64,000 nucleotides of DNA from Kaistia granuli DSM 23481 (GCF_000380505.1 NZ_AQYH01000001.1:180620-244619); one strand, 5' to 3'. Numbered from the stretch's first letter, positions 44,812-54,685 are shown. Numbers and translations: made by a program. The notes: generated by a model from the sequence alone, not told the origin.

Positions 44812-45348
44812 ATGAAGCGCGCTGTCCTCGTCAACGGTGTTCCCGCCACGGGAAAGAGCACGGTCGCCCGCGCCCTGTCGGAACGGATGGGCTGGATCAT
44901 CCTGACGCTCGACACGATCAAGGAGCCGTTCTTCGACCAGCTCGGCGTCGGCGACCGCGAGTTCAACCGGGCGCTCGGCCGGGCGAGCTACCATGCGATC
45001 TGGTCGATTGTCCGCGATGCGCCCGACGGCACCACGGTCCTCATCGATGCCTGGTTCGGCTTCCAGCCGAGCGAAGTGCTGGAGGCGCATATCGAGCGCG
45101 CCGGTGTCGGCGCGACCGCCGAGATCTGGTGCCACGCGCCGCCGGAGCTGCTCGCGAAACGCTATGGCGACCGGCTCGGCGAACGCCATGCCGGTCACCC
45201 CGGCGCCGCCTTCCTTCCCGAACTGATCGAACTTGCCAAACGCGCCGCGCCGATCGACCGCGGACCGCGCTTCGACGTCGACACGACGCAGCCGACCGAT
45301 TTCGACGCCATCCTCGCCTGGCTGAAGCCGGCGCTGAAGCTGGACTAG
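44812..45348 (+). CDS. Small P-loop kinase-like protein (AAA_33 type)
   Basis: A 178-residue nucleoside-triphosphate-binding protein resembling gluconate or shikimate kinases. Walker A is GVPATGKSTVARAL (9-22) and a Walker-B-like VLIDAWFGFQ follows near 80. ERHAGHPGA may be part of a lid or substrate loop. The substrate is unknown. It starts four bases after the ROK kinase stop, in the same operon, giving this locus two potential sugar kinases. Its stop codon overlaps that of the convergent GH94 gene (CTAG at 45345-45348). Confidence 0.78.
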   Translation: MKRAVLVNGVPATGKSTVARALSERMGWIILTLDTIKEPFFDQLGVGDREFNRALGRASYHAIWSIVRDAPDGTTVLIDAWFGFQPSEVLEAHIERAGVGATAEIWCHAPPELLAKRYGDRLGERHAGHPGAAFLPELIELAKRAAPIDRGPRFDVDTTQPTDFDAILAWLKPALKLD

Positions 45349-48300
45349 GACGGCCCGACTTCGACCCCGAAATCCCGCCGCATGCCGAGGATCTGGCGGA
45401 CGAACAGCTGCGTGTAGAGGCCCGGGCCGCTCGAATAGATGCGCCAGCCTCCATCGACCGCTATGTCGCCGTTGCGGACCCGGTCCCACTCCGCGCTGGC
45501 GCGATAGCGGTCTGAGAAGGCGGCGTCGCTGGAGCTGAAATAGGTGTTGCGCTGGCGCAGCGACGCCTGCGGCAGCAGCTCCGTCACGGCGATGGGATTG
45601 ACGAAGGCCAGCGCCACCCGCGCGCCGTCGACATCGCCGCTGGCGGCCAACGCTTCGCAATAACGCAGATGGGCGTGGACATACATCAGGCCGATCTCGC
45701 GGCCGAAGAAGGCGGCGGATTCGGCCCGGCGGAACAGCGTTTCGATGCCGCCATGATAAGCGACGGGCCTGTCCATCAGCCGGGCGCCGTCCGGATGCAG
45801 CAGATGCTTCTCGATCAAGTCGAGATGGCGGCGCGTCTGCTCCGGCGTGAACAGTTTGCCGAGGATCGACTGCGTCATCGGGATCAGCGAATAGGAGAGG
45901 CCGGTCCGCCGGTCGTTCGGATGCAGCATCAGTTCGACCTGGTCATGGCCGGGGTCGAACAGACCGTAGCCGGCGATGACGCCGTCGCGGATCAGATGGC
46001 GGTTGACGTCGACGCGGATCGCCTCCGCCAGCGAGGCGAGCGCCGTCGCCTCGTCGCTCGCGCCGGTCCGCTCCAAAATGACGGCATAGCGCCGGACCTG
46101 CTCGTAGAGCAGCGCCACCGTCCAGGAGGAGACCATCCAGTCACGCAGATGCGGATCGGCCGGCTGCAGGGAATCGTTCCAGTCGCCATCGCCATAGCGG
46201 ATCAGATGCGTGCCGGGAATGAAACGCTCGCGGACCGTCGCCAGCAGTAGTTCGACATGCTGGCGGATCGAGCCCTGCTCGGCTGTCGCTTCCAGATTGT
46301 CGTCACGCCGCCACGGCAGGGCGACATCGAGGATGGCGAAATCTCCCGTCGCCTCGATGTAGTCGCAGAGCGCCTTCAACGGCCAGACGATGATGTCGCC
46401 ATGCGCCTCGCCGGCGCGGATGTTGGAATAGGGCGGCAGCATGAACCATTGCGGCCAGTCGCCCCGCGTCCGGTATTGCTCGGCGAACAGGGTCGTCAGG
46501 ATGGCGCGCGCCGTTGCGTCGTGGCGCAGCGCCAGCATGAATTCGAGCGGCCCCTGGCAGACGTCGCGCGTGCCCCAGGCCGCCCCGGTATATTGTTCGA
46601 GCCCGTGCGGCACCGTCAGGTGCACCATCGCATCATGCGCCAGCCAGGGCAGGATCGCCTGCTCGGCCGTCAGCCCGTCGCCGCCGCCGGGAACGCGAAG
46701 GTCGCGCGTGACGTGGCACCAATATTGATGCGCCGGTTCCAGCAGCGCCTCATCATCGAGGCCGCCGGCATAGAGATCCGCCAGCCGCGCCGCCTCGGCC
46801 GCGTCCGTCATCGAGCCGACGACGGCGAAACCGAGCCGCTTCGTCGCCAAGCTCCGGATCGCGACATGACCGCCGCCGCGCGCCACGCCGTCCTCGTAGA
46901 GGAACTCGTCGCCGCCGATCGCCTCGACGGCCCCCGGCGTGCTGGTGACGAGGTGATAGACGGCGTCCGGAAAGCGCTGGCCCCACAGCCAGTCCGTCCC
47001 CGGCCGGAAGCTGAGGCGCTTGGCGTCCGCGTCGATGACGATCCGGCCACTCTGCTCGTATTCGCGCTCGCCGAGCACGATCTGGCCGAAAACGAGGAAG
47101 CGCGCCGCCGGTCCCTCGACTTCCACCCGCCATTGCATGGCGGCGTCTCCGCCCGAGGCGGTCGCGCTCACCGTGACGACGCGATCGGCGAGGCGGTAGA
47201 TCCAGCGGCAGTCACTCAAGCCCATGTCGAAGGCGGAGGGGACGGCCAGCAGGCGCCAGCCGTCGCCGGTGTCGATCAGCATGCGCAGGCCGCTGGCGCG
47301 GGTGATGTTGTAAGGATCGCGCGAGACCGAAAACAGCTTGTGGAACGAGGTGTTGCCGATCGTCAGCTGGGCCGCGAACACGCCGTGCATCCAGCAGGTC
47401 GCCGCCAGCGTCGCCTCGTCTGGCATCATCGACTGGCCGCTCCGGAGGATCGCGCCGTGCCGGCGGGCGACCAGCAGCTCCTTCTCGGCCAGCACGACAT
47501 GGCGGTTCAGCGCGCCGTCGGCGACGAAGAAGGAGAGCAGCGAACCCTCGTTTCCCTCCTCCAGCTCGCGCGAGGGATAGAGTTGGTCGAGCAGCGCCGC
47601 GTCGAGCGGCAGCACGGTGAGCGGCGGCGCGTCCTGCAACAGACCTCGAACCGCAGGAAGCCGATCGAGCGGCTCCGGCACACCGGCGGCGGCGGATTGC
47701 GCCATGTCGTCGAGCCGCGCGAGATCGCTATTGTCGGAAGCCGCCGGGTGGTCGGCGACGAAATGGCTGAAGAAGGTTCTTTCCGTCCTGGCGCCCGGTG
47801 CCAGTCGCGTCGGCTTCGATTGCAGCGCCGGACAGGCGAGCTCGTGCTGCCAGACGATATTGGCGAGGTCCTGGCCGAAGCCGAGCCCGATCTCGTCGAG
47901 GACGCGGAACGGCGTGCCGAACAGCTGGATCGCATCGGTCGAGAACGCCGTCGCGCCCTCGACGCAGCCGAGCGCATGCCAGGGATAGCGCCCCGCCTGC
48001 TGCAAGTTCTGCCGGCTCATTACCACCGGACCGAACGCAGGATGCTGCGCGACGCGATGGTCGAGATATTGCGAGGCATAGGCTTCACTGCCCATCAGGA
48101 AGCCGCGGCCGCCGAGGCCGAGATCCTGCGCCAGGATGATGTCGCAGGGGAGCGCCGCCTCGCCATGGTTCTCGAGCTCGACATGCCAGAACCAGCACGA
48201 CGCCTGCGGATCCAGGCGGAGCGTGACGCGATGCGCGATGCCGCCTGTCTCGCCGTTCCAGGTGAACCGGCTCTCGCTCGCGGCGAAATCCACCCTGGCG

Positions 48301-48554
48301 CGGGGCCCGACTAGCTGCGTGATGAACGGGGTCTCGCCGCCGACGCGGAGCCAGATCCGCCCGACGCCGCCCTCGATCGGCGAGCCCAGGATCTGGTTGA
48401 TCATCGTCTGATGGTTGCCGTCGCGGTGCGTGATGGCGTAGATCGATCCGTTCGGCAGCGCGGATATGGTGAGGCCGGCGCCGTTGGCAAGCGTCCTGAG
48501 GCCCAGTTGATCGTCGCGCGGCGTCATGAACTCGCGGCTGGCAGCATCTGACAT
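45345..48554 (-). CDS. GH94-like glycoside phosphorylase (GH36-type catalytic domain)
   Basis: A large cytoplasmic enzyme (1069 residues, no signal peptide) of the cellobiose-phosphorylase superfamily. The N-terminal half is beta-sandwich-like. The catalytic (alpha/alpha)6 barrel contains QYTGAAWGTRDVCQGP near 700 and RYGDGDWNDSLQP near 790, where the WND Asp is the general acid. The length is far above that of cellobiose phosphorylases (about 800) and close to 1,2-beta-oligoglucan phosphorylases (about 1100), so a beta-1,2-glucan substrate is a fair guess, not proven. Of two tandem ATG codons, 48554 is better spaced from GAGGGA. It is divergent from the autotransporter. Confidence 0.82.
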   Translation of the reverse strand: MSDAASREFMTPRDDQLGLRTLANGAGLTISALPNGSIYAITHRDGNHQTMINQILGSPIEGGVGRIWLRVGGETPFITQLVGPRARVDFAASESRFTWNGETGGIAHRVTLRLDPQASCWFWHVELENHGEAALPCDIILAQDLGLGGRGFLMGSEAYASQYLDHRVAQHPAFGPVVMSRQNLQQAGRYPWHALGCVEGATAFSTDAIQLFGTPFRVLDEIGLGFGQDLANIVWQHELACPALQSKPTRLAPGARTERTFFSHFVADHPAASDNSDLARLDDMAQSAAAGVPEPLDRLPAVRGLLQDAPPLTVLPLDAALLDQLYPSRELEEGNEGSLLSFFVADGALNRHVVLAEKELLVARRHGAILRSGQSMMPDEATLAATCWMHGVFAAQLTIGNTSFHKLFSVSRDPYNITRASGLRMLIDTGDGWRLLAVPSAFDMGLSDCRWIYRLADRVVTVSATASGGDAAMQWRVEVEGPAARFLVFGQIVLGEREYEQSGRIVIDADAKRLSFRPGTDWLWGQRFPDAVYHLVTSTPGAVEAIGGDEFLYEDGVARGGGHVAIRSLATKRLGFAVVGSMTDAAEAARLADLYAGGLDDEALLEPAHQYWCHVTRDLRVPGGGDGLTAEQAILPWLAHDAMVHLTVPHGLEQYTGAAWGTRDVCQGPLEFMLALRHDATARAILTTLFAEQYRTRGDWPQWFMLPPYSNIRAGEAHGDIIVWPLKALCDYIEATGDFAILDVALPWRRDDNLEATAEQGSIRQHVELLLATVRERFIPGTHLIRYGDGDWNDSLQPADPHLRDWMVSSWTVALLYEQVRRYAVILERTGASDEATALASLAEAIRVDVNRHLIRDGVIAGYGLFDPGHDQVELMLHPNDRRTGLSYSLIPMTQSILGKLFTPEQTRRHLDLIEKHLLHPDGARLMDRPVAYHGGIETLFRRAESAAFFGREIGLMYVHAHLRYCEALAASGDVDGARVALAFVNPIAVTELLPQASLRQRNTYFSSSDAAFSDRYRASAEWDRVRNGDIAVDGGWRIYSSGPGLYTQLFVRQILGMRRDFGVEVGPS

Positions 48555-48874
48555 CATTCCCTCGCGCTCGATCGCCGATCGCTTCAGCGCATCATGATAG
48601 CGACGGGCAAGGGCTTTGCCGAGGCCGTCGGACCACCGTCTGGCGGTGCCCTGCCGACATATGTAGCGCCGATGCAACAGCAGAGTTAGGTTGCATCGAG
48701 ATGTAGTTTGTCAGTTTACCTGATTGAAACGCGCACATATGGTGGAGGCAGTTGGGGCACGGGGCCGAATTTGCCCAAGGACAGAGAGCGGGTTCAAGTA
48801 TTGAACCAACTCTGTTGTCGGGGGCGGTGCCGCGCTGACTTTTGCGGCATCGGGGCTTGTATCCATGACATCGA
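48555..48874. promoter_or_regulatory. Divergent region GH94 / autotransporter
   Basis: About 320 bases with an AT-richer stretch around 48685-48745 that could hold both promoters. No clear operator or strong ribosome site before the autotransporter ATG is seen. Confidence 0.35.
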
Positions 48875-51730
48875 ATGGCAGGGCGCGGCGCGCGGCTGGT
48901 CGGATTGCGCGCGGCCGGAAGTGTAGTTCGCTCCGGCGCGTCGCATCTTGCGCTCGGCGCCGGATTGGCGGTCGTCCTCGGCTCCGCGGCGCAGGCTGCA
49001 AACTATAGCGCCTCGAACGAGGTCGAGCTCGCCCAGGCGATCACCGATGCCCAGGCGCATCCCGACGCGGCGTCGACGATCACGTTGACTGGCAGCTTCG
49101 CGCTTACCACCGCGCTCCCCGCGATCGCCGGCAAGGCGATCTCCATCGAGACGGGCGCCAACACACTCTCCTATGGCACGGCACGGCTTTTCGACGTCGC
49201 CAGCGGCGCGAGCCTGACGCTTTCCGGCCAGATCCAGGGCCCGACCACGCTGAATCCGGGCGCGATCACCAAGGCGGGCGCGGGCGATCTCATCCTTGAT
49301 GGCGTGACCGGATCGGGCGTCACCAGAATCGGCCTCGACAATGGCGACACGTTCATCACCGGCGGCAGCGAGATCACCTTCGGGACTTCAACCAACGGCG
49401 CCGTAGCTCAACTGGACATCGCAAGTGGGGCAAGCCAGGTCGCGAGCCTGACGCTCTCCGGAGCAGGAACGCGGCTAATCGCGACCGGCTCCGACGGTAC
49501 GGATTTGAGTGCTGGAGCGGGAAGTCAGTCGACGCTGACCATCGAAAGAGGCGCCATCTACGGCACGACGGGCGCCATAAGGGTTCATACGACGAGCTCC
49601 CAAGGCATTGCCAACATCAATGTCCGGGATGCCAGTTCGACACTCGAGGCCAGCTCGTTCATTTCCTCGAACGGCACGACCACCATCAACGTGAGCAATG
49701 GTGGCGTGGTCGACATCAGTGGTGCCACCTCATTCGGCGGCGTGGGAAATGCCACCTATCTCACCGCGCGGGTGACCGCTGAGGTGTCCGGTGAAGGATC
49801 GCGCTGGGATACCGGTACAGCGTTTTCCATGTATCAGGGCTCGCTCTCGGTCCTGGATGGTGGCGTCGTGTCCGGCGCAACGATGAGTATTGCGTCCACG
49901 GGCAATCCCAATCTCCCCACTTTCAGCGTGCTTGTTTCCGGCGAAGGGTCGGAACTTAGCGCGAACACGATGACTCTGGGAACCAGAGGCGCGGGCGTTC
50001 TGACCATCGCCGATGACGGTCAGGTGGTCGTGAACGACGGCAATTCGGCGCTCACCATGGGCGGTTCGTTCGCGAACAGCGCCGCCACGCTGAATATCGG
50101 CGCCGCCGTGGACAAGGCTGCGGCCGCCGCCGGCACGCTGGTCGCGTCGGCCGTCACGCTCGCCACGAGCGCGGAGATCAATTTCAACCACACCGAGGCG
50201 GGCTATGTCTTCGACATCCCGGTCAATGGGGCCGGCTCGATCAACCAGTATGCCGGGCACACCATCTTCAACGCCGCCCAAACCGGCTTTGCCGGCCTCG
50301 CTAGCGTCTTTGGCGGCACGCTCGAGGTGAACGGCATGCTCGGCGGCACGATCGACGTGCGGGGCGGTCGCCTGCAGGGCATCGGCATGGTCGGCGATAC
50401 CGCCAATTTTGCCGGCGGCGTGATCGCGCCGGGTAACTCGATCGGCACGCTGATGGTCGCCGGCGACTACACCGGCAATGGTGGCGTGCTTGAGATCGAG
50501 GCTGTCCTGGGCGCCGATAATTCGTCGACGGATCTGCTCTACGTTCTCGGCGACAGCCGGATCGGTACCGGAGCGACGCAGGTGCGGGTCCTCAATGTTG
50601 GTGGCGCCGGAGCCCAGACTTCCGGGGACGGTATTCGGATCGTGCAGGTCGACGGCACGTCGGCGGCCGATGCCTTCGTGCTCGCCGGCCCGGCGATCGG
50701 CGGCGCCTACCGCTATGGTCTGTTCCAGAACGACTTGACCAGAAAGCAGGACGACGGCGACTGGTATCTGCGCTCCGACGGTCTGGCGCCGACGCTGCCG
50801 ACCTATGAGAGCTATCCCGCCGTCATGCTCGGCCTGATCTCGCTGCCGACGCTGCAGCAGCGCGTCGGCGATCGCCGGCCGGACAAGACCAATGAGGCCG
50901 CGAACACGGGGCTCTGGACGCGGATCGAGGGCGCGCATGCCCGCGTCAAGGCGGACAGCTCGACCACGGAGGCTTCCTATGACAGCAACCTGTTCCAGCT
51001 GCAGGTCGGCTTCGACGGCGAGGTGATGGAGAGCGCTGCCGGTGCGCTCGTCGCCGGGTTGACGGCGCAGTACAGCCGCGCTCGCGCCGACGTTTCCTCC
51101 GATCTCGGCAACGGCTCCAACACCACGGAAGGCTATGGCATCGGCGCCAGCCTGACCTGGTATGGCCAGAACGGCGTCTATGTTGACAGCCAGGCGCAGA
51201 TCGCCTGGTTCGACACTGACCTCTCGGCCGACGGCGTCGGCAAGCTGGTCGACGGCAACAACGGCACGGGCTACGCGCTCTCGGTCGAGCTCGGCAAGGA
51301 ACTGGCCGTGACGCCGGGCTGGACGGTGACGCCGCAGGCGCAGCTTGCCTACGCCTCGGCCGATTTCGACGATTTCGTCGATCCCTATGGCGCGGCGGTG
51401 TCGCTGTCGAAGGGCGAGAGCATGGAGGGCCGGATCGGCGTCGCGCTCGGCCGCGATTCCACCGGGCAGGATGCCTCCGGCCGGGCGACGCGGACGCATG
51501 TCTACGGCATCACCAGCCTGACCTACGAGTTTCTCGACGGCGCCACCGTCGCGGTCTCGGGCGTCGACCTGGTGGCGGAGCCGCAGAAGTTCGGCGCCGA
51601 GCTGGGCCTGGGCGGCACCTACAACTGGGGCGACGAGCGCTACGCGCTGCATGGCGAGGCGCTGGCCTCGACCAGCTTCGACGGCAGCTACGGCTACAAG
51701 GGCACGGTCGGGCTCACCGTCGGCTTCTGA
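48875..51730 (+). CDS. Autotransporter adhesin-like protein (type Va secretion)
   Basis: Outer-membrane autotransporter of 951 residues. An N-terminal signal-like segment (hydrophobic stretch ending GSAAQA, near 42) is followed by a passenger of Gly/Ala/Thr/Ser-rich beta-helix repeats (about 45-660; for example GAGDLILDGVTGSGVT and GAGVLTIADDGQVVVND). The C-terminal 270 residues form the beta-barrel, beginning near NTGLWTRIEGAHAR and ending in LTVGF with the terminal Phe needed for outer-membrane insertion. The middle of the passenger has lower GC, as is common in such surface proteins. The start has only a weak ribosome site. It is followed by a strong terminator. Confidence 0.9.
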   Translation: MAGRGARLVGLRAAGSVVRSGASHLALGAGLAVVLGSAAQAANYSASNEVELAQAITDAQAHPDAASTITLTGSFALTTALPAIAGKAISIETGANTLSYGTARLFDVASGASLTLSGQIQGPTTLNPGAITKAGAGDLILDGVTGSGVTRIGLDNGDTFITGGSEITFGTSTNGAVAQLDIASGASQVASLTLSGAGTRLIATGSDGTDLSAGAGSQSTLTIERGAIYGTTGAIRVHTTSSQGIANINVRDASSTLEASSFISSNGTTTINVSNGGVVDISGATSFGGVGNATYLTARVTAEVSGEGSRWDTGTAFSMYQGSLSVLDGGVVSGATMSIASTGNPNLPTFSVLVSGEGSELSANTMTLGTRGAGVLTIADDGQVVVNDGNSALTMGGSFANSAATLNIGAAVDKAAAAAGTLVASAVTLATSAEINFNHTEAGYVFDIPVNGAGSINQYAGHTIFNAAQTGFAGLASVFGGTLEVNGMLGGTIDVRGGRLQGIGMVGDTANFAGGVIAPGNSIGTLMVAGDYTGNGGVLEIEAVLGADNSSTDLLYVLGDSRIGTGATQVRVLNVGGAGAQTSGDGIRIVQVDGTSAADAFVLAGPAIGGAYRYGLFQNDLTRKQDDGDWYLRSDGLAPTLPTYESYPAVMLGLISLPTLQQRVGDRRPDKTNEAANTGLWTRIEGAHARVKADSSTTEASYDSNLFQLQVGFDGEVMESAAGALVAGLTAQYSRARADVSSDLGNGSNTTEGYGIGASLTWYGQNGVYVDSQAQIAWFDTDLSADGVGKLVDGNNGTGYALSVELGKELAVTPGWTVTPQAQLAYASADFDDFVDPYGAAVSLSKGESMEGRIGVALGRDSTGQDASGRATRTHVYGITSLTYEFLDGATVAVSGVDLVAEPQKFGAELGLGGTYNWGDERYALHGEALASTSFDGSYGYKGTVGLTVGF

Positions 51731-51750
51731 GCTGACGCATGCGGAATGCG

Positions 51751-51786
51751 AACCGGCCGGGTATTGCCCGGCCGGTTTGTTTTTTG
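51751..51786 (+). terminator. Rho-independent terminator after the autotransporter
   Basis: A perfect 11-bp stem AACCGGCCGGG / CCCGGCCGGTT with a 5-base loop is followed by TTTGTTTTTT. This is the clearest intrinsic terminator in the window; it may also serve the convergent SMP-30 operon. Confidence 0.9.
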
Positions 51787-51799
51787 GGCGGGTGGGAGA

Positions 51800-52681
51800 T
51801 CAGCCCTTGAACGGCACCAGCGGCAGACCCTTGACGCCGACGTCAAGCGCGAACAGGCCACCGGGGTTCTGCTGGCCCCTTAGCTGTTCTGGCGTGCGGT
51901 TGTAGATCGCCGTCGTCACATAGAGCGTGTCGAGATCCCGGCCGCCGAACTCGCAGCAGGTCGGCAGATCGGTCGGCATCTCGATGGTGCGCATCAGCTT
52001 GCCGTCCGGATCGTAACGCAGCACCTTGCCCTTGAAGGGGATGGTCGCCCAGTAGCAGCCCTCCGCATCGACGGTCGAGCCGTCGACGACGCCGCCCATC
52101 TCCGAGAGGTCGAAGAAGGGGCGCTGGTTCTCGACCTCGCCCGTGGCGGGATCGAAATCCCAGGCCCAGACGACGGGGCCGTGACTGTCGGTGTAGTAGA
52201 GCGTGCGGCTGTCCGGGCTCCAGGCGAGGCCGTTCGAGCAGCCGAAGCCGCCGACGACCTTGTGCACGGAGAGGTCGGCGTCCAGCCGGTAGAGCGAGGC
52301 GTTCTTCACGAGAGGTTTGCCGGGCGCTTCGAACATCGAACCCGACCAGAAGCGGCCCTGCCGGTCGGTCTTGCCGTCGTTGAAGCGGTTGTCGGGCAGG
52401 TCTGCCTCCGGATCGGCGATCGGCGTAAGCTGGCCGGTATCGGGATCGAAGAAGTGGAAGCCGCTCGCCATAGTCAGCACAAGGCCGCCCTTTTCCCGCA
52501 CGGCGATGCAGCCGAGATATTCCGGCACGGTGAAGGTGTTGGTCTGCCGCGTCAGCGGGTCGAAGCGATGGATCGCCTTGGCGTAGATGTCGATCCACCA
52601 GAGATATTCGCTGGCCGGATCCCAGTAGGTGCTTTCGCCCAGCTGCGCCTTCGTATCGGCGACGCATTCGATGTCGGTCAT
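51800..52681 (-). CDS. SMP-30/gluconolactonase family lactonase
   Basis: Hydrolyses a sugar lactone to the aldonic acid using a divalent metal. The 293-residue six-bladed propeller has the first metal Glu in LGESTYWDPA (near 15), NRFNDGKTDRQGRFW (Asn ligand), CSNGLAWSPDSRTLYYTDS (Asn and Asp ligands) and VDGSTVDAEGCYW. Start ATG 52681 with AGAGGA upstream; a longer in-frame start at 52795 would overlap the permease gene. It is the last gene of the receptor-ATPase-permease-permease operon, so the imported sugar is probably oxidised to a lactone first. Confidence 0.93.
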   Translation of the reverse strand: MTDIECVADTKAQLGESTYWDPASEYLWWIDIYAKAIHRFDPLTRQTNTFTVPEYLGCIAVREKGGLVLTMASGFHFFDPDTGQLTPIADPEADLPDNRFNDGKTDRQGRFWSGSMFEAPGKPLVKNASLYRLDADLSVHKVVGGFGCSNGLAWSPDSRTLYYTDSHGPVVWAWDFDPATGEVENQRPFFDLSEMGGVVDGSTVDAEGCYWATIPFKGKVLRYDPDGKLMRTIEMPTDLPTCCEFGGRDLDTLYVTTAIYNRTPEQLRGQQNPGGLFALDVGVKGLPLVPFKG

Positions 52682-52691
52682 GGAAATTCCT

Positions 52692-53672
52692 CTAGGCAGA
52701 TGGGCTTTGCCGCCGGCCGAAGCGCGGCAGGAAGGCGAACAGGCTCGAAATGGCCTCGCTGGCGAGCGAGACGGTGATGAGGATGACGACGCCATAGACG
52801 ATCAGCAGCGCGCCGCTGGAGAGGTTCAGCGCCGGTAGGAGCCCGGTCAGGATGGTCAGGACGAGGGCGCCGGCGATGGTGCCGATATAGTGGCCGCTGC
52901 CGCCGAGGATCGACGCCCCGCCGATCGCCACCGCCGCGATCGAGGTAAAGAGATACGGATCGCCCATGCCGAGATAGGCTTGCGCGGTGTAGCCGGTGAG
53001 GAGCATGCCGGCGAGCGCCGCCGTGAAGCCGGAGAGCGTGTAGGCGAGCACGGTGGTGCGCAGCGTCGGCACGCCGGAGAATTCGGCCACCGTGGCGCTG
53101 GTGCCGACGGCATAGAGATGGCGGCCGAACGCCGTTTTCGACAGCAGGACGGTGGCAATCACGGCCAGCGCGATCCAGAGGATCAGGATGACCGGGAAGC
53201 CGAGGATGCGGCCGACCGCGAGGAACTGAATCGCTTGAGGCGCCGTCGAGGTCGGCGCGCCGCCCGTGTAGACGAGGATGCCGCCCTGCAGGATGACGTT
53301 GACGGCGAGCGTCATGATGATCGGCGGCACGCCGAACAGCGCGACCCCGAGGCCGTTGACCATGCCGACCAGCGCGCCGGCGGCGAGCAGCAGCGGCATG
53401 ATCCAGACGAGCGGCGCGTTCTGGCTGCCGGCGAGCAGCGTCATCAGCACGGCGGCGCAATTCAGCACCCAGGGGACGGAAAGATCGATGCCGCCGCCGA
53501 TGATGACGAAGGTCTGGCCGAGCGCGACGATGCCGATGAAGGCGGCGAGCACGGCGGTGCTTCGAAGATGCGTCGCCGACAAGAAGCCCGGCGCGACGAC
53601 GCTGGTCAAGAGCAGCAGCACGATCATGCCGAGATAGGCGAGCAGGATGGCGCGATGGCGGCGGAAATTCAT
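52692..53672 (-). CDS. CUT2 sugar ABC permease B
   Basis: Inner-membrane permease of 326 residues. Motifs FVIIGGGIDLSVPWVLNCAA near 56-75, GVPPIIMTLAVNVILQGGIL near 118-137 and AAVAIGGASILGGSGHYIGT near 247-266 place it in the RbsC family. Its ATG overlaps the stop of permease A, and its stop lies 10 bases before the SMP-30 start. Two different permeases in one operon suggest a heterodimeric channel. Confidence 0.93.
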   Translation of the reverse strand: MNFRRHRAILLAYLGMIVLLLLTSVVAPGFLSATHLRSTAVLAAFIGIVALGQTFVIIGGGIDLSVPWVLNCAAVLMTLLAGSQNAPLVWIMPLLLAAGALVGMVNGLGVALFGVPPIIMTLAVNVILQGGILVYTGGAPTSTAPQAIQFLAVGRILGFPVILILWIALAVIATVLLSKTAFGRHLYAVGTSATVAEFSGVPTLRTTVLAYTLSGFTAALAGMLLTGYTAQAYLGMGDPYLFTSIAAVAIGGASILGGSGHYIGTIAGALVLTILTGLLPALNLSSGALLIVYGVVILITVSLASEAISSLFAFLPRFGRRQSPSA

Positions 53673-54685
53673 GTGAGGCTCCGTCGCGCGGATTTCTCGG
53701 CGATCGAGCTCGCGAGCACCGCGATCAGCAGGATGATGCCGGAGACGATCGGCTGCCAGTAGCTGGAGACCTCGAGCACAAAGACGAGATTGCCGATGAT
53801 CGTGAGGATGTAGGCGCCGATGATGGTGCCGACGAGACCGCCGCGGCCGCCGAACAGGCTGATGCCGCCGATCACCGCCGCCGCTACGGAGGGCAGGATG
53901 TAGTCCTTGCCGATGGTGGGCGAGCCGGCGCCGGTCTGGGTGGTCAGATAGAGGGCCGCCAGCGCCGCGAACAGGCCGGAGAGGCCATAGGTCGCGACGT
54001 TGATGCCGAGTGGCGAGACGCCGGAGAGGAAGGCGGAGCGCTCGTTCGAACCAGTGGCGCGGATCGAGATGCCGAGCCGCGTGCGCTTGAACCAGAACCA
54101 GAAGGCGAGCAACAGCAGGAGCAGCCAGACCGAGCTGGAAAGGCCGAGCCATTGGGAAAAGCCGAACTTCATCCAGCCGGCCGGCAGGCTGCCGCCATCC
54201 GTCGGCAGGATGATCATCGCAGTGCCAGACAGGATCGACCAGGTCGCCAGCGTCACCAGGAAGGGCTGCAGGCGCAGCACCGTGATCAGCGCGCCGTTGA
54301 GGGCGCCGACGAGGGCGCCGATCGCTGCGATGCCGAAGGCCCAGGCGGCGGCCTGGGCCGGATCGCTGCCGAAACGCGTCGCCGCCAGCACGGTGCCGAG
54401 GCTGATCATGCCGCCGATCGAGAGGTCGATGCCGCCGCGGAGGAGCACGATGGTCTGGCCGGTCGCCGCCAACAGCAGTGTCATCGCCGCCGCCGTGTCG
54501 AGGTTCAGCTCGTCGATGGTGAAGACGCCTTCGCGCAGCGAGCCGTAGAGGGCGAGGAGCGCCGCCAGCATCAGGCAGGGGATGATCAGCGAGGCCTGTG
54601 CCAGCAGCCTGCCGCGCCAGAATGCGGCCCTGCCTTGTCGCGTCGCCGCGCCGTCCGGTTGATGTTCGAGTGTCGCCATCGTCAT
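53669..54685 (-). CDS. CUT2 sugar ABC permease A
   Basis: Inner-membrane permease of 338 residues, with a cytoplasmic N-terminus of about 28 residues and roughly ten helices. Motifs: TIVLLRGGIDLSIGGMISLG near 58-77, ALITVLRLQPFLVTLATWSI near 112-131 and AAVIGGISLFGGRGGLVGTI near 268-287. It is coupled by ATGA overlaps to the ATPase gene before it and permease B after it. It likely pairs with permease B. Confidence 0.93.
   Translation of the reverse strand: MTMATLEHQPDGAATRQGRAAFWRGRLLAQASLIIPCLMLAALLALYGSLREGVFTIDELNLDTAAAMTLLLAATGQTIVLLRGGIDLSIGGMISLGTVLAATRFGSDPAQAAAWAFGIAAIGALVGALNGALITVLRLQPFLVTLATWSILSGTAMIILPTDGGSLPAGWMKFGFSQWLGLSSSVWLLLLLLAFWFWFKRTRLGISIRATGSNERSAFLSGVSPLGINVATYGLSGLFAALAALYLTTQTGAGSPTIGKDYILPSVAAAVIGGISLFGGRGGLVGTIIGAYILTIIGNLVFVLEVSSYWQPIVSGIILLIAVLASSIAEKSARRSLT

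Noticed and set aside
49730..51652. Minus-strand open frame of 640 codons opposite the autotransporter
   Set aside because: The Arg/Asp/Gly-rich translation without motifs mirrors the autotransporter reading frame.
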